Shown in pieces: positions 9,264 to 19,798 of a stretch of 64,000 bases of DNA. A model generated the notes under the pieces. That model was not told the origin of the DNA and ran no database searches. It saw only the letters and a list, made by a program, of their open reading frames with translations. Source of the stretch: Eremothecium cymbalariae DBVPG#7215 (taxonomy: Eukaryota > Ascomycota > Saccharomycetes > Saccharomycetales > Saccharomycetaceae); NCBI RefSeq assembly GCF_000235365.1, contig NC_016452.1:1474001-1538000 (forward strand). The letters run 5' to 3'. Every line of letters begins with the position of its first letter. The stretch's first letter is position 1. A program made the position numbers and the translations under genes.

Positions 9264-10784
9264 ATGGACTTAGAAAATAAATTGGGGCGGTTGAAGCTAC
9301 TAGATCATTCGGAGCACGAGAATAGTCGTATTTTAGACAAATTTGCGAATCAAATTAAGACAGATGAGCTATCAGTGACAAGAGGGAAGACTAGCAAGGA
9401 CAAAGCTAATCGAGCGACGGTGGAGAATGTACTGGATCCACGTACAATGAGGTTTTTGCGTTCTTTAATCCATCGTGGTATTATAACGGAGTTCAATGGC
9501 TGCTTAAGTACTGGAAAAGAAGCTAATGTGTACCATGCATTTGGTAATGCAGTCGATATAGTGGAAAAACAACATAAGGTCATACGGCAATCTTCTATTT
9601 GTAGTGATTCAGAAGGTGACACTAAAAAAGTAGAATACGCAATTAAGATTTACAAGACCTCCATATTGGTTTTCAAAGACCGTGAAAGGTATGTTGATGG
9701 CGAATTTCGATTCAGGAACTCGAGGTCACAACACAACCCTCGAAAGATGATAAAGATTTGGGCTGAAAAAGAGTTTAGAAACCTGAAAAGAATTTACCAT
9801 ACAGGTGTTATTAGTTGCCCGAAGCCTATAGAAATAAAATCAAATGTTTTGGTAATGGAATTTTTGAACAGAGGTGATGGTTTTGCTTCCCCAAAGCTAA
9901 AAGATTATCCATATAGTGATCGCCAAGAGATCTACTACTTCTACCATGTTATGGTAGCTTATATTAGGTTACTGTATCAAGTTTGTCAATTGGTTCATGC
10001 TGATTTAAGTGAATATAATTCTATTGTACACGAATCCAAATTATACATTATTGATGTTTCCCAATCTGTTCAGCCTGAACATCCAATGTCTCTGGACTTT
10101 TTGAGAATGGACATTAAAAATATCAATGCATATTTCGTAAAGATAGGGATTAATGTATTCTCTGAGCGTGCTATCTTTCAGTTTGTCATTTCAGAAAAAT
10201 TAGAAAAGTTCAAGGGTGATTATCGTTCATATGATCATTTGCAAAAGTACGCATCAGAATATTTGCCTTTGAAGTTAACTGAAGAAGATGAAGTAGAAGA
10301 TGAAATTTTTAGATCGCTACATTTGGTTAGGAATTTGGGGGGCTTAGAAGAAGGCGATTTTGATAGATTTACTAATGGAAAATTTGATCTTCTAAAATCA
10401 TTAGTTTCCCAGGACAACCAAAAGGTTGCAAAAACGTTTACTGCCTCTGAGCAGTTTGAATTATCAGACTCAGGTACTGATTCCGTAGATCATGGCGACT
10501 CTGATGAAGATCTGTCATCTGATGAGAGTAACTCCGAAACTGAAAATGACAGCGATGATAGTCAAAGTTCAGATGAAGAGCCAGACGAAGACACTAGGGA
10601 ACACAGAATCAAAGAGCCAAAGGGTAAAAAATACGAAGATAAAGATACGAGGAAACTTCGGAAACAGGATGTTAAAGAATCCAAACGTGAAAAGAGAAAG
10701 ACCAAAGTCAAAAAGCATATAAAAAAAAATTGGTCAAAAAGACGAAATCTAAAAAATAATATCATAAGCTCATCTGCCAAATAA
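9264..10784 (+). CDS. RIO1: Rio1, atypical serine kinase/ATPase of 40S ribosome maturation
   Basis: RIO-family kinase acting in late cytoplasmic maturation of pre-40S ribosomal subunits. The RIO signature STGKEANVY, the nucleotide loop, is at about residue 82. The catalytic HADLSEYN is at about 244 and the metal-binding IDVSQSV at about 263. The block from KTDELS through the kinase domain is almost identical to S. cerevisiae. The C-terminus is acidic then very basic (ending in Lys/Arg-rich repeats), as in the family. An in-frame ATG at 9168 would add 32 residues with no counterpart in S. cerevisiae and would put the PAC-like promoter box inside the gene, so I use 9264 (506 residues). It is convergent with RTC5, as in S. 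cerevisiae. Confidence 0.93.
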   Translation: MDLENKLGRLKLLDHSEHENSRILDKFANQIKTDELSVTRGKTSKDKANRATVENVLDPRTMRFLRSLIHRGIITEFNGCLSTGKEANVYHAFGNAVDIVEKQHKVIRQSSICSDSEGDTKKVEYAIKIYKTSILVFKDRERYVDGEFRFRNSRSQHNPRKMIKIWAEKEFRNLKRIYHTGVISCPKPIEIKSNVLVMEFLNRGDGFASPKLKDYPYSDRQEIYYFYHVMVAYIRLLYQVCQLVHADLSEYNSIVHESKLYIIDVSQSVQPEHPMSLDFLRMDIKNINAYFVKIGINVFSERAIFQFVISEKLEKFKGDYRSYDHLQKYASEYLPLKLTEEDEVEDEIFRSLHLVRNLGGLEEGDFDRFTNGKFDLLKSLVSQDNQKVAKTFTASEQFELSDSGTDSVDHGDSDEDLSSDESNSETENDSDDSQSSDEEPDEDTREHRIKEPKGKKYEDKDTRKLRKQDVKESKREKRKTKVKKHIKKNWSKRRNLKNNIISSSAK

Positions 10785-10831
10785 ATATGTAGCCAGTAAA
10801 TAATAATTATCTGCATTTGGAAGATTTCAGG

Positions 10832-12532
10832 TTACAATGAGCCACCACTTTGATGGTGCCCAACCAACCCTACCATTTCTAATAAAGCTTTATCTTCGCC
10901 TATGCTACTTAAGTTAATATATTGCCTCCTCTCAGATTCAGCTTCTTCCCATTCCCACTGTTTAAGCTGGGCTTCAAACTCTTTGTCCCCACCGCAACCC
11001 CATACTTCTACATCTTGAATAATGAACCTACACTCCAAACTCTGTTCAACATCAGGTCGCTCTAAAAATAATTTCCCTGGGGAAATAGATCCGCCATGGC
11101 CCACATTTCTAAAAACGCCAAACTCAAATGATGGATCTATAGTCAATGAAACATTTCCTGGAAAATATTTCTTACCTGAAGATTTTATTACTGGTTGAGA
11201 ATTGCCTATTCCGATACCACCTCCAACTGTATTGAAATATATATTACCATTCTTACTAGCTTGAAATACTTCTTGTCGTGGAGAGAGTTGCAAAATTAAC
11301 GTTTTCAAATTTCCAAATTGCTCCTTGTTGGTAACTTTCCAAGCTTCATGCACAAACACAGCAAAGGTAACTTTACGTTTCCCGCCAACGATGGAATCTG
11401 CCTTCTGGTCTTCATCTTTTAGTTTCGGATATTCTTGCAAGAAGCTCTTATATCTTTGGTTTTTGGCCAATAGTTTGGAATCGTCCATGATTTTCATCCC
11501 ACTCACAAGTAATATAGATGGAGCCATCCAATTGACTACCTTAGCCTGGAAAGAACGAATCGAAAATCCAGATTGCTTAGCAATGAATAACTTTTTCAAA
11601 TTCTGATATATTATATGTTTTGGCCACAGGGTGCAAAGTTGAGCTAATAAGGGGTCTGTCATAACTGTCGATGATCGATCATTAATTGTGGCACCACTGT
11701 CTGAGACTAGATGTTCAGACTTGTAAAGTACATGCTTCATGAATACACCAAGAGGTGTGAGCAAATTTGGGCAAACAGCTGTTATACAATCCTTAAACTG
11801 TGCCAAAGTTACCACATTTTTCGCAGCATCCGAATAACTAACAATGCATGGGTTCATAGTTCGCAATATATTCAACGCCTGCGATTCGTAATCTTTCCAA
11901 TTTTCATATATGGATGGATTCACCTCAACATTTTCAAATATACAATATTTGGTAATCACCAAAAGAAAGGTCATAAATTGTAGCAAGTCGTCAGCTGAGA
12001 CTTCAATAGTTTCAAGATTTATATCATTAAACGATTCCATAATTTTTCTAGCATCATAAGACGATGGAGGTCTTCCAAGTTCCTTCTTACTAACCTTAGC
12101 ATGAGGCTCCAACGCCAATAAAATGAATATCAAAGAAACTTGATCATACGTTTTACATTGCGCATACTTCAGGAGTTTCTTATAGTCAAAGAGTAAACAG
12201 GCCTTAACCAGGCCCACAAAAGTAGGCACATCTTCTCCAGCACCACCACCCATCAGTGGAAACTTGCTTGCATTTCCAATCATTTGATAAAACACCTTCA
12301 CGAAACCATATTTATGACGGGGAAGCTTGCACAATTGCACCAAAAACTCACAACTCAAATAATCCTTGAGGTCAGCATCTAAACCTATATTATTTTGAAA
12401 TGCAACTAGCTCCAGCCCATGCAATTGCCGCACAGCTTGATTGTCAAAAAATTCCAATATTTCCTTTTCATCCCTAAATATAAGTCGACCTTCAACAGAC
12501 TCTGCAGACCTTGATGAAGCGTTCTGGCCCAT
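10832..12532 (-). CDS. RTC5: Rtc5, TLDc-domain protein
   Basis: Orthologue of the yeast 'restriction of telomere capping' protein 5. It is a TLDc-domain protein related to Oxr1, a family now linked to regulation of V-ATPase assembly at the vacuole. The 566-residue length and neighbour RIO1 match S. cerevisiae. The N-terminus MGQNASSRS has glycine at position 2 and serine at position 6, a good N-myristoylation signal, so vacuole-membrane attachment is likely. The TLDc domain occupies roughly residues 290-510. A cat (ATG on the minus strand) at 12530-12532 gives the start; no earlier in-frame ATG is needed. Confidence 0.9.
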   Translation of the reverse strand: MGQNASSRSAESVEGRLIFRDEKEILEFFDNQAVRQLHGLELVAFQNNIGLDADLKDYLSCEFLVQLCKLPRHKYGFVKVFYQMIGNASKFPLMGGGAGEDVPTFVGLVKACLLFDYKKLLKYAQCKTYDQVSLIFILLALEPHAKVSKKELGRPPSSYDARKIMESFNDINLETIEVSADDLLQFMTFLLVITKYCIFENVEVNPSIYENWKDYESQALNILRTMNPCIVSYSDAAKNVVTLAQFKDCITAVCPNLLTPLGVFMKHVLYKSEHLVSDSGATINDRSSTVMTDPLLAQLCTLWPKHIIYQNLKKLFIAKQSGFSIRSFQAKVVNWMAPSILLVSGMKIMDDSKLLAKNQRYKSFLQEYPKLKDEDQKADSIVGGKRKVTFAVFVHEAWKVTNKEQFGNLKTLILQLSPRQEVFQASKNGNIYFNTVGGGIGIGNSQPVIKSSGKKYFPGNVSLTIDPSFEFGVFRNVGHGGSISPGKLFLERPDVEQSLECRFIIQDVEVWGCGGDKEFEAQLKQWEWEEAESERRQYINLSSIGEDKALLEMVGLVGHHQSGGSL

Positions 12533-12986
12533 TTAATTAGATAATGTAAATGTTATATCGTCTAGACAACCGATTCATGCAAAGCGTCCATCAAATTGCA
12601 GAAAAGTATTATGCGCTCAACAAAGTTAACCTATTAATTAACCTAATAAGACATATATTCATATTGCTTACGATCCACCTCAAATACAGTTCAGGAAGAT
12701 CTGCAACCACCAGTAAACCACCAGTTAACTTATACTCGTTTCAACAATTGTACCTCCTTGGATGGATTTATTTTTACACATATGTAACATTTTGTAAAAA
12801 GCAATCTGTATGAGTTACGTAAGACGGCCAAAATTTTTCAAAATTTCAAAGCTCATCTCATCTCATCTTGTAATTGTTATCTGAACTCTCATTTCAATAA
12901 GATTTATAGTAGTATAGGTTAGAAGAGACTATCTATATTGATATTCTCTACGGATTATTTTTGGAGGTTAAGAATAGGGTGTAGGA
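12533..12986. other. Divergent promoter region RTC5 / EFG1
   Basis: A 454-base divergent intergenic region. An 87-codon ATG ORF at 12550-12813 lies here but looks like chance coding in AT-rich sequence. The clear signals are the EFG1-side elements at 12830-12867, listed separately. Confidence 0.5.
12830..12867 (+). promoter_or_regulatory. EFG1: RRPE plus triple PAC core upstream of EFG1
   Basis: AAAATTTTTCA at 12830-12840 is an exact RRPE in reverse orientation. GCTCATCTCATCTCATC at 12851-12867 contains three overlapping copies of the PAC core (GATGAG on the other strand). They lie about 120-155 bases before the EFG1 ATG, where such elements usually act. The pairing fits the rRNA-processing role of Efg1. 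Confidence 0.75.
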
Positions 12987-13727
12987 ATGTCTGGTTTAAC
13001 CAATAGAAGGGGGAAGAGATTCCAATATGATTCTTCTTTACAGTTAGCTAATACCATTGGGGCAGGTGTTAATAAGATAAAAAAGCAGATTAGAAACGTG
13101 GAAAGGTTGTTAGCAAGGAAAAAGGACACATTACCAGCTACTGTGATTATTGAAAAAGAGCGGACGTTAGAAGCTTTAAAATTGGAACTTAATACTGCAG
13201 AATTACGTACTGTAGCTAAGAAGAATGCGAAAAAATATCATATGGTAAGGTTTTTCGAACGTAAGAAAGCTACAAGGCGGTACAAACAGGCTTTGCAGAA
13301 TGTGAAGCAAGAGCCCGGAAACAGCCAAAGGGTTGATGAATTACATCAGAGGGAATTGGAGCTTTGTTATGTTGTGAATTTCCCCAAAACCACGAAATAT
13401 ATTGCATTATATCCGACGGTAGAAGAGTCGTCTAATTCGGAGAGCACTGATGAGACAGCAGAAAAGAGAAAGGCCTTCCTTGAGGTTGTAGCTGAACAGT
13501 TCGAAAATGGTACTCTTCCGGTACCATTAGAAGATATTCTGAAGGGTAAGAAGCTAAATAAGGAAAGCGCTGGTATTGCATTAGCAGAGAGTGAGGAGGA
13601 GGAGGAGGAGGAGGAGGAGGAGGAGGATTACAATCAGAAAACAGCCGGTACTGAGTCTAAGAACCTCTCAACAGTTCGACATAATGGCGACAAAGATGAT
13701 AATGACAGCGACGATTTCTTTGAATAG
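12987..13727 (+). CDS. EFG1: Efg1, rRNA-processing protein
   Basis: Nucleolar protein of the small-subunit processome needed for early 18S rRNA maturation. The 246-residue protein has the conserved coiled-coil core (GAGVNKIKKQIRNVERLL, then VIIEKERTLEALKLEL) and the diagnostic segments KYHMVRFFERKKA and ELCYVVNFPKTTKYIALYP. The tail ends DDFFE as in S. cerevisiae. A run of 12 glutamates at residues about 203-214 is encoded by a near-perfect GAG repeat (13593-13625) and may vary in length between strains. Its neighbour SLH1 is convergent, the same pairing as in S. cerevisiae (YGR271C-A and YGR271W). Confidence 0.93.
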   Translation: MSGLTNRRGKRFQYDSSLQLANTIGAGVNKIKKQIRNVERLLARKKDTLPATVIIEKERTLEALKLELNTAELRTVAKKNAKKYHMVRFFERKKATRRYKQALQNVKQEPGNSQRVDELHQRELELCYVVNFPKTTKYIALYPTVEESSNSESTDETAEKRKAFLEVVAEQFENGTLPVPLEDILKGKKLNKESAGIALAESEEEEEEEEEEEDYNQKTAGTESKNLSTVRHNGDKDDNDSDDFFE

Positions 13728-13820
13728 GCTTATAAAAGCCTAATTTGTTTAATTGTACACTGGTTGTTAGAATTTTGAATAAGTGTTGTGCTACGTATCA
13801 GATATTCATTCAACTTTAGA

Positions 13821-16800
13821 TCATAGCAGACTATAGGCTAAATTGTACTTAATATCCATAGCATCATTGATTAACATAAAATCCAGAGTTTGGCCATGTA
13901 ATTCCTCTGGTATAATAAGCTCACACTTGATTATTGCCTTTTTGCCTTGCCTTCTTGGCTGACACCTTTTGATCATCATTAACTCTTCATCCTGATAAGC
14001 GAGTAAGAACCATTGTTCCTTTTGTAATTTAGGAAATCTTTCACAGCATACAGTAAACCCATAGCTAGGCTTATTATGATGTTTTGCAACTAATACTAAT
14101 TCATCAGCCTTATTTTGCTGCTCAAAATGGACGTCATCTAGTACTGGTAATCTCGAAGCCTCGCGAATAAATTTATTCTTCAAGTCCTCAGATACCAATA
14201 GCTTCTTAGACAAAGATTCCAGTGATTTATATCCCATTCTACCCAAAATTTCTAGAGTAGAGTCTTCATGAATATTTTCTAAAGGCCACCCATCATCGCT
14301 AAAGCTGATGCCTTCCAAACGTCTCAAGGTGCAGCCAGGCAATGTTGTCACGGAATTATCCTCATACCAGCAACCTTGCTTAATGCACTGCATTACTCTA
14401 ATTATTGTTATAACTGTTTTGAAGTATCCTAATTCGCTAGCTACATCAATGTAAGCTTGAAGAATACGCAAAGACTGGTCCAAAACAGAAGTTGTATCTT
14501 GATAATAATCCGCGATTGCCAAGTCTGCGCGGCTGAGATATGCTTGCAATAATAAAAATGTTTTTACATGAGGATCCTCTATAGGAAGTTCATGTTTACC
14601 AGTAAAAACACTCTCTACAGAGTACCGAGAGTTGGCTGACATTTCGACATTCATAATAGCCTCTCCTCCTCTAACTGGAAGTTCATTGTATTCGACTGCC
14701 ATCGACAACCATTTCAAGACGTCCCTGAACTTTGCTCCATTATATATCTGAGATAGAAGCATTCTTATGGTCTTATGAGAGATATAATAGTAAGCAGATA
14801 TGCTCAAAAATGGAGTTGCCTTTATTTTATTTTCCTTGGCCACAATACATTGAGACTGGATTAAATCATCAAAAGCGCTGTCGATTAACTGACTTAAATA
14901 CTTGTTGACCCCAACTGAACCCGTATCTTCAATTATACCATAATACGTAGGATTATGATGAGCCCGCCTAAATAAAAACGTCCAATTGATAAAATCTAGG
15001 GCTTCTTGGGTATCACGAATTGTACCCGATGCGACTTCGGCACCAATATGGTCAGCCAACACCTTGTGAAGTGAAGACTCTACAGGAAAGCCCACATTCA
15101 AAAAATGTTTGTAAAACGTTTTTTTTGATTCCTTAGTATAGATTATAGCTGTTCCTGTAGTATCAAATGAAGGTCTACCTGCCCTTCCCATCATCTGCAA
15201 AATATCTGTCAAGTCCATATCTCTGTATCCCTCAATTTTTGCATCATAAAATTGGGTTCCCTTTATAATAACTAAATGTGCTGGTAAGTTCACGCCCCAC
15301 GCTAAAGTTGCTGTTGCAACCAATATTTGTATCTTGTTCATTTGGAATAGTTGATGAGAAATCTCACGATCCTTCTCTACAAGACCAGCATGATGTAAGC
15401 CGATTCCAAATTGTAAGGACAATTTTAAAGTGTCGTTAGAAACTTGAGACACATAATATTTTAATTCCTCATCTTCAATATTCAAAAACCTACGAGGATT
15501 TTCTTGCATGCCACACAAATGGATTATATCTAACGCAGTTAATCTAGTTTGACGTCTTGATGCTACAAAAATCAAAACAGGCTTCCTCGGAGAATGTTGT
15601 AAAATGGCCATAAATGCAGGCTTGTTCATAGTTTTCATCAATGGACAAAATGAAAGATTATCAGGAAATCCATCAATATACATTTTTAATGGAACTGGAC
15701 GAACGCTGGAAGGAAAATTATACAATCCTTGATCTTTTACACCCAACCAATCTGCCAAATCAAACGCGTTGGAGACTGCGGTAGATAGCCCTAGTAGTCT
15801 AACTGGCTTTTTGGTTTGCGAAGATATGTAATTCATACGGCTTACAATCATTTCTAAAATTGGGCCACGATCACTTGCCAGTAAGTGAATTTCATCCATA
15901 ATAACTAGTGAAATAATTTGAACAAATCGACGTGTCTGCCAGTTACGTGAAATACCATCAAATTTCTCAGGAGTTGTGATTATTATAGATGCATCTTTCA
16001 CATCTTTAGGATCAGGAATGGAATCACCTGTCAATTCAACAACTTTGTCACCTGTTATTGGAGTTATCCTTCTCCTCCAATCATCCACTCTTTCCCTAAC
16101 TAATGCTTTCATCGGAGCAATGTACACAATCTTGCTTCCTGGAAATTCTTTGAAAGCGTGCCACATCGCCAATTCAGCAACAACTGTTTTGCCAGAACCT
16201 GTAGGTGAACCAACAAAAACATTCTCGTTTGTGTTATACAAGGTATGAAAAGTCATGGTTTGCATTGGATTGAAGTACTTAAATGAGTAAATTGATTCAA
16301 TTAATTCATTATTCAAAGCAGTAACAGGTAGCGGACGCAAACTCAATAATTTAGTCAATAATGTCTCATTGTGAGGTCTAATCAAATGCCGAAAAGATAC
16401 TGCATATGTGCTTTCCGAACCCATCCAAGTATCTGATACTGCCTTAATAACAATCTGAGGTGGTAGTGGATCAGATAATGGTATCATAAAATCTAGCTCC
16501 TGTGTAGCAGTGTGATGTTTATGGTTTAAAATAAACTTCTCGAAATGCAATATTTGAGATTTGTCTGATTCTTCGACAAATATCCAGAAAAACTGGGCAT
16601 TTCCATGGATCCTATAATCCCAAGCGAACTTGGGGGTTAATTTGGCACGAATTCTCATTACACTGGTCGTAATGGGAAAACTCTCTGCCGTTATATCAAT
16701 AAGGGGGAAACAGCTCAGAACTCGATATAATTTGTTTCCCATTCTGTTGTTATGAACAAGTTCTCCCAATTCTGATGGTTCCATGTCTAACATATGTTCT

Positions 16801-19679
16801 AAGTTGGGTGATTTTTCTCTGAGGCGACGTAAAATTGTGTCAGGAAGGTCAAACTGACATAGTGGATGATCGAAAGCCCACATTCTCCTTTCTATAGATT
16901 TGCAGATACCCAACATAACCATTGCAAACTTACCCCATCTTCGATTAACACCAATTAAAAATAATGCTCTACAGATTCTAGTTGAATTCTGGGCAACATA
17001 GTTCGAATCAGAGTTTAATGCAGAATCTTCAATATGAACCTGGGATATGTAGGACTGTAACAATATATTTGTTTTCGTTGCAGGTGTGTCAAAAGTGCCT
17101 CCCACTTGGCATTGAACGGCATTCTCCAACAATTTCCTAAGTTCATTTGATTCTTCCTCCCTAAATTTAATAGAATCAAATTCACTGCTAACACTGATCA
17201 TTGCTAAAACATCAGCTTCAGTAACACCCGGTTTACAGAGTTGATTGAAGATTTCTACTGATTCATTAAGAAGATAAAAATCAGAAGCAACTCTACCTAA
17301 ATCCTTAGAAATGAATTGCATAGAAATATCATCAAATACAATCATCTGTAGTGTGTGTAATCGTTTTACAGCAGTAACAACCATTTCATGCCTTTTGTTA
17401 TACAATTGGGGATCTTTTATTAATTCGTTCCAATCTAAACCATATACAAATGGATTTTGTTTCATTCGTACAAACATATAGGTATAACCTAGCCATTGGA
17501 TAGCTTCTTCAACATTAGTAACTGTCCCCAAAGATATTTCAGCATTTAAATTATCAACCATTTTAGGGCCGAATTTAGATTCAATAGGATGTTGTTGAGT
17601 TATCAACGAAACATAGTGATCTAATCTGTCACTATTAGTGCACAAGATACCGGTACCATGTGCAGTACCAAAACCAGGTCTACCAGCACGACCGAAAATC
17701 TGGATAACATCTGAAATACCAAGATCAGTAAAACCTCCCTTTTTTGAATCATATACTTGAGTCCCTTTAATAATAACTATGTCAGCAGGCAAATTAACAC
17801 CCCATGCTAATGTTGCTGTACAAATTAAAACGTTGATTGCACCCTGTTTAAACATCTTTTCAGTTAAGTTACGATCTGAACGAGACATCCCAGCATGATG
17901 AATACCAAACCCACTCTGAAACAATTCTTTCATATCCTTATCTTTATGTCTTGTCATATCTCTAGCAAACTTCTCCACGCATGGTTCAGTACTAACAAAG
18001 ATATCCGCTTCTTGATTAGATCGAGCCATAGAGATATATGTTCTAGCTGTCTTTACAGTGTCCTTTCTAGAATGCACAAAGATCATCACTTGGTGTCCTT
18101 GACTAGCATATTCAAAGAGCTTTTTATAAACGACTTTATCAATATTTTCCTTTCCCTGTCGGCTTCCAGTCTTGCCTCTACAACCAAGCAGTTGTTGTTC
18201 TAATGGTTTTGGTCGAAAAGATTGATCAAAGTAGAACATTCCAACATGCCTATTTACTCCCAAAAAGTCCGCAACATCTATAAAATTGGGTAAAGTAGCT
18301 GACAGCCCCACTATCCGTATCATAGATTGTGAACTTTCCACCTGACGGAGTGTGCGTGCAACCAGCGTTTCAATAACAGAACCTCTATCTTCATGCAATA
18401 AATGAACTTCGTCAATAATTAACAGCCTAACTTTCGAAACCAAGCTACTATCACCATTAGCCTTTCTTGTTACAACATCCCATTTCTCTGGGGTTGTAAC
18501 TATAACCTGTGTCTCGATTATTTCAGCCTTCGTTAATTGCATATCACCAGTTAGCTCACGTACTCGAATTTTGAATGGGGCCAACTTTTCACTAAACTTT
18601 TCAACTATCTCAGCAGCTAAAGCCTTCAATGGAGCGACATATATGATCTTGAAATCATCATACATAATATTAATTTGCTGATCATCATCAATTTCAGAAA
18701 ATTGATTTATAATATTCAATATTGTAAGCAATGCAACATCCGTTTTACCAGCACCTGTTGGTGCACAAATTAGCATATTTTCATTGGTTTTGTATGCAAC
18801 TGGATAAACTAAAGATTGCATCATATTCAAGGTTTTATAGTCAAATATTGTCTGACAAACTTGATCAAGATCACTTATTTTTATCTGATCTGCTAATGAG
18901 ATATATTGATTCTTTCTATCTGAACATGGAATCACAATCTCTTCGTGTGAGTTTAAAGACACCCTAGTAGTGCCAATTGGAAGTACGTATTTCTGTCCAC
19001 CAAAGGAAAATGAAGATGATGTTCCAAGTTCATGCTTTCTGAATACATGCGGATAACGTACAACTTTTGGCATCTCATGTAATTCTTGACCCTTGGCATG
19101 ACTTGCATTTGCTAATACTTGAAAACGAATATCTGTCTCAGACAAGAAACCAGACTGAGAAAAGACAACTTCTCGAATACCATTAAGATCGGCTAGGGGT
19201 ACCCTTGCAAGAAACTCCTTATTCTGTATAATAAAAGAGAGCAAACCAATGTTTTCTGACCCCAAATAATCGAATAGATCCTGTTCCAAGTGGCTATGTT
19301 CAGCATTAGACTTTAAAATGGACATTAAATGTTCCAAAAATGACTCCTGGGACACATGCAGTCCACTGTTTTCCATCAACGTAAAAAATTCTCTGAATAT
19401 ATTAACGGTTTTCGGTCCGTTTTTATTGCTGATAAGCTCATCCAGCTTCTGGTGAGATAAATCTGCAAATTCATCAAATATATCATCCCATTCATTCCTA
19501 TCCTGAGTTAGACAGGTTAATATTCCTGTAGAAGAATCTTTGTTTTCATCCTTATGGTTTTCTATTTCAGGTAGTTCTTGTTCTTTTGCAGTCAATCGAA
19601 AAGTTTGAGAAACTTCAACCATTGATTGCATTGCTTGCATGTAAGAACCTGAAGAGTGCACAGAATATCCATTGCTCAT
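13821..19679 (-). CDS. SLH1: Slh1, Ski2-like double-cassette RNA helicase of the RQT complex
   Basis: Large helicase (1952 residues) of the ribosome quality-control trigger complex, which splits collided ribosomes; it is the yeast homologue of human ASCC3. Two full Ski2-like cassettes are present. The first has Walker A APTGAGKT at 306-313 and DEVH near 423. The second has GSPTGSGKT near 1155 and DEIH near 1263. Each is followed by a winged-helix and a Sec63-like region, the last reaching the C-terminus. Both ATPase motifs look intact. The start is the ATG at 19679. All ORFs called on the opposite strand within it are shadows. Confidence 0.95.
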   Translation of the reverse strand: MSNGYSVHSSGSYMQAMQSMVEVSQTFRLTAKEQELPEIENHKDENKDSSTGILTCLTQDRNEWDDIFDEFADLSHQKLDELISNKNGPKTVNIFREFFTLMENSGLHVSQESFLEHLMSILKSNAEHSHLEQDLFDYLGSENIGLLSFIIQNKEFLARVPLADLNGIREVVFSQSGFLSETDIRFQVLANASHAKGQELHEMPKVVRYPHVFRKHELGTSSSFSFGGQKYVLPIGTTRVSLNSHEEIVIPCSDRKNQYISLADQIKISDLDQVCQTIFDYKTLNMMQSLVYPVAYKTNENMLICAPTGAGKTDVALLTILNIINQFSEIDDDQQINIMYDDFKIIYVAPLKALAAEIVEKFSEKLAPFKIRVRELTGDMQLTKAEIIETQVIVTTPEKWDVVTRKANGDSSLVSKVRLLIIDEVHLLHEDRGSVIETLVARTLRQVESSQSMIRIVGLSATLPNFIDVADFLGVNRHVGMFYFDQSFRPKPLEQQLLGCRGKTGSRQGKENIDKVVYKKLFEYASQGHQVMIFVHSRKDTVKTARTYISMARSNQEADIFVSTEPCVEKFARDMTRHKDKDMKELFQSGFGIHHAGMSRSDRNLTEKMFKQGAINVLICTATLAWGVNLPADIVIIKGTQVYDSKKGGFTDLGISDVIQIFGRAGRPGFGTAHGTGILCTNSDRLDHYVSLITQQHPIESKFGPKMVDNLNAEISLGTVTNVEEAIQWLGYTYMFVRMKQNPFVYGLDWNELIKDPQLYNKRHEMVVTAVKRLHTLQMIVFDDISMQFISKDLGRVASDFYLLNESVEIFNQLCKPGVTEADVLAMISVSSEFDSIKFREEESNELRKLLENAVQCQVGGTFDTPATKTNILLQSYISQVHIEDSALNSDSNYVAQNSTRICRALFLIGVNRRWGKFAMVMLGICKSIERRMWAFDHPLCQFDLPDTILRRLREKSPNLEHMLDMEPSELGELVHNNRMGNKLYRVLSCFPLIDITAESFPITTSVMRIRAKLTPKFAWDYRIHGNAQFFWIFVEESDKSQILHFEKFILNHKHHTATQELDFMIPLSDPLPPQIVIKAVSDTWMGSESTYAVSFRHLIRPHNETLLTKLLSLRPLPVTALNNELIESIYSFKYFNPMQTMTFHTLYNTNENVFVGSPTGSGKTVVAELAMWHAFKEFPGSKIVYIAPMKALVRERVDDWRRRITPITGDKVVELTGDSIPDPKDVKDASIIITTPEKFDGISRNWQTRRFVQIISLVIMDEIHLLASDRGPILEMIVSRMNYISSQTKKPVRLLGLSTAVSNAFDLADWLGVKDQGLYNFPSSVRPVPLKMYIDGFPDNLSFCPLMKTMNKPAFMAILQHSPRKPVLIFVASRRQTRLTALDIIHLCGMQENPRRFLNIEDEELKYYVSQVSNDTLKLSLQFGIGLHHAGLVEKDREISHQLFQMNKIQILVATATLAWGVNLPAHLVIIKGTQFYDAKIEGYRDMDLTDILQMMGRAGRPSFDTTGTAIIYTKESKKTFYKHFLNVGFPVESSLHKVLADHIGAEVASGTIRDTQEALDFINWTFLFRRAHHNPTYYGIIEDTGSVGVNKYLSQLIDSAFDDLIQSQCIVAKENKIKATPFLSISAYYYISHKTIRMLLSQIYNGAKFRDVLKWLSMAVEYNELPVRGGEAIMNVEMSANSRYSVESVFTGKHELPIEDPHVKTFLLLQAYLSRADLAIADYYQDTTSVLDQSLRILQAYIDVASELGYFKTVITIIRVMQCIKQGCWYEDNSVTTLPGCTLRRLEGISFSDDGWPLENIHEDSTLEILGRMGYKSLESLSKKLLVSEDLKNKFIREASRLPVLDDVHFEQQNKADELVLVAKHHNKPSYGFTVCCERFPKLQKEQWFLLAYQDEELMMIKRCQPRRQGKKAIIKCELIIPEELHGQTLDFMLINDAMDIKYNLAYSLL

Positions 19680-19798
19680 CCTTAAACCATATATAATTGA
19701 ATCAAAGAGCGAATTATATATCTTTATTTGACGATTATCAAGCAGATGAGCTACCTATATGAATAATATTGGAAATTTGGGTAATTTTATTGTTACGT

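Noticed and set aside
12550..12813. 87-codon ORF in the RTC5/EFG1 promoter
   Set aside because: Unrecognised, overlaps the promoter of two genes and has AT-driven composition.
13821..19679. Plus-strand ORFs of 78-102 codons inside SLH1
   Set aside because: All are antisense shadows of a strongly conserved helicase frame.
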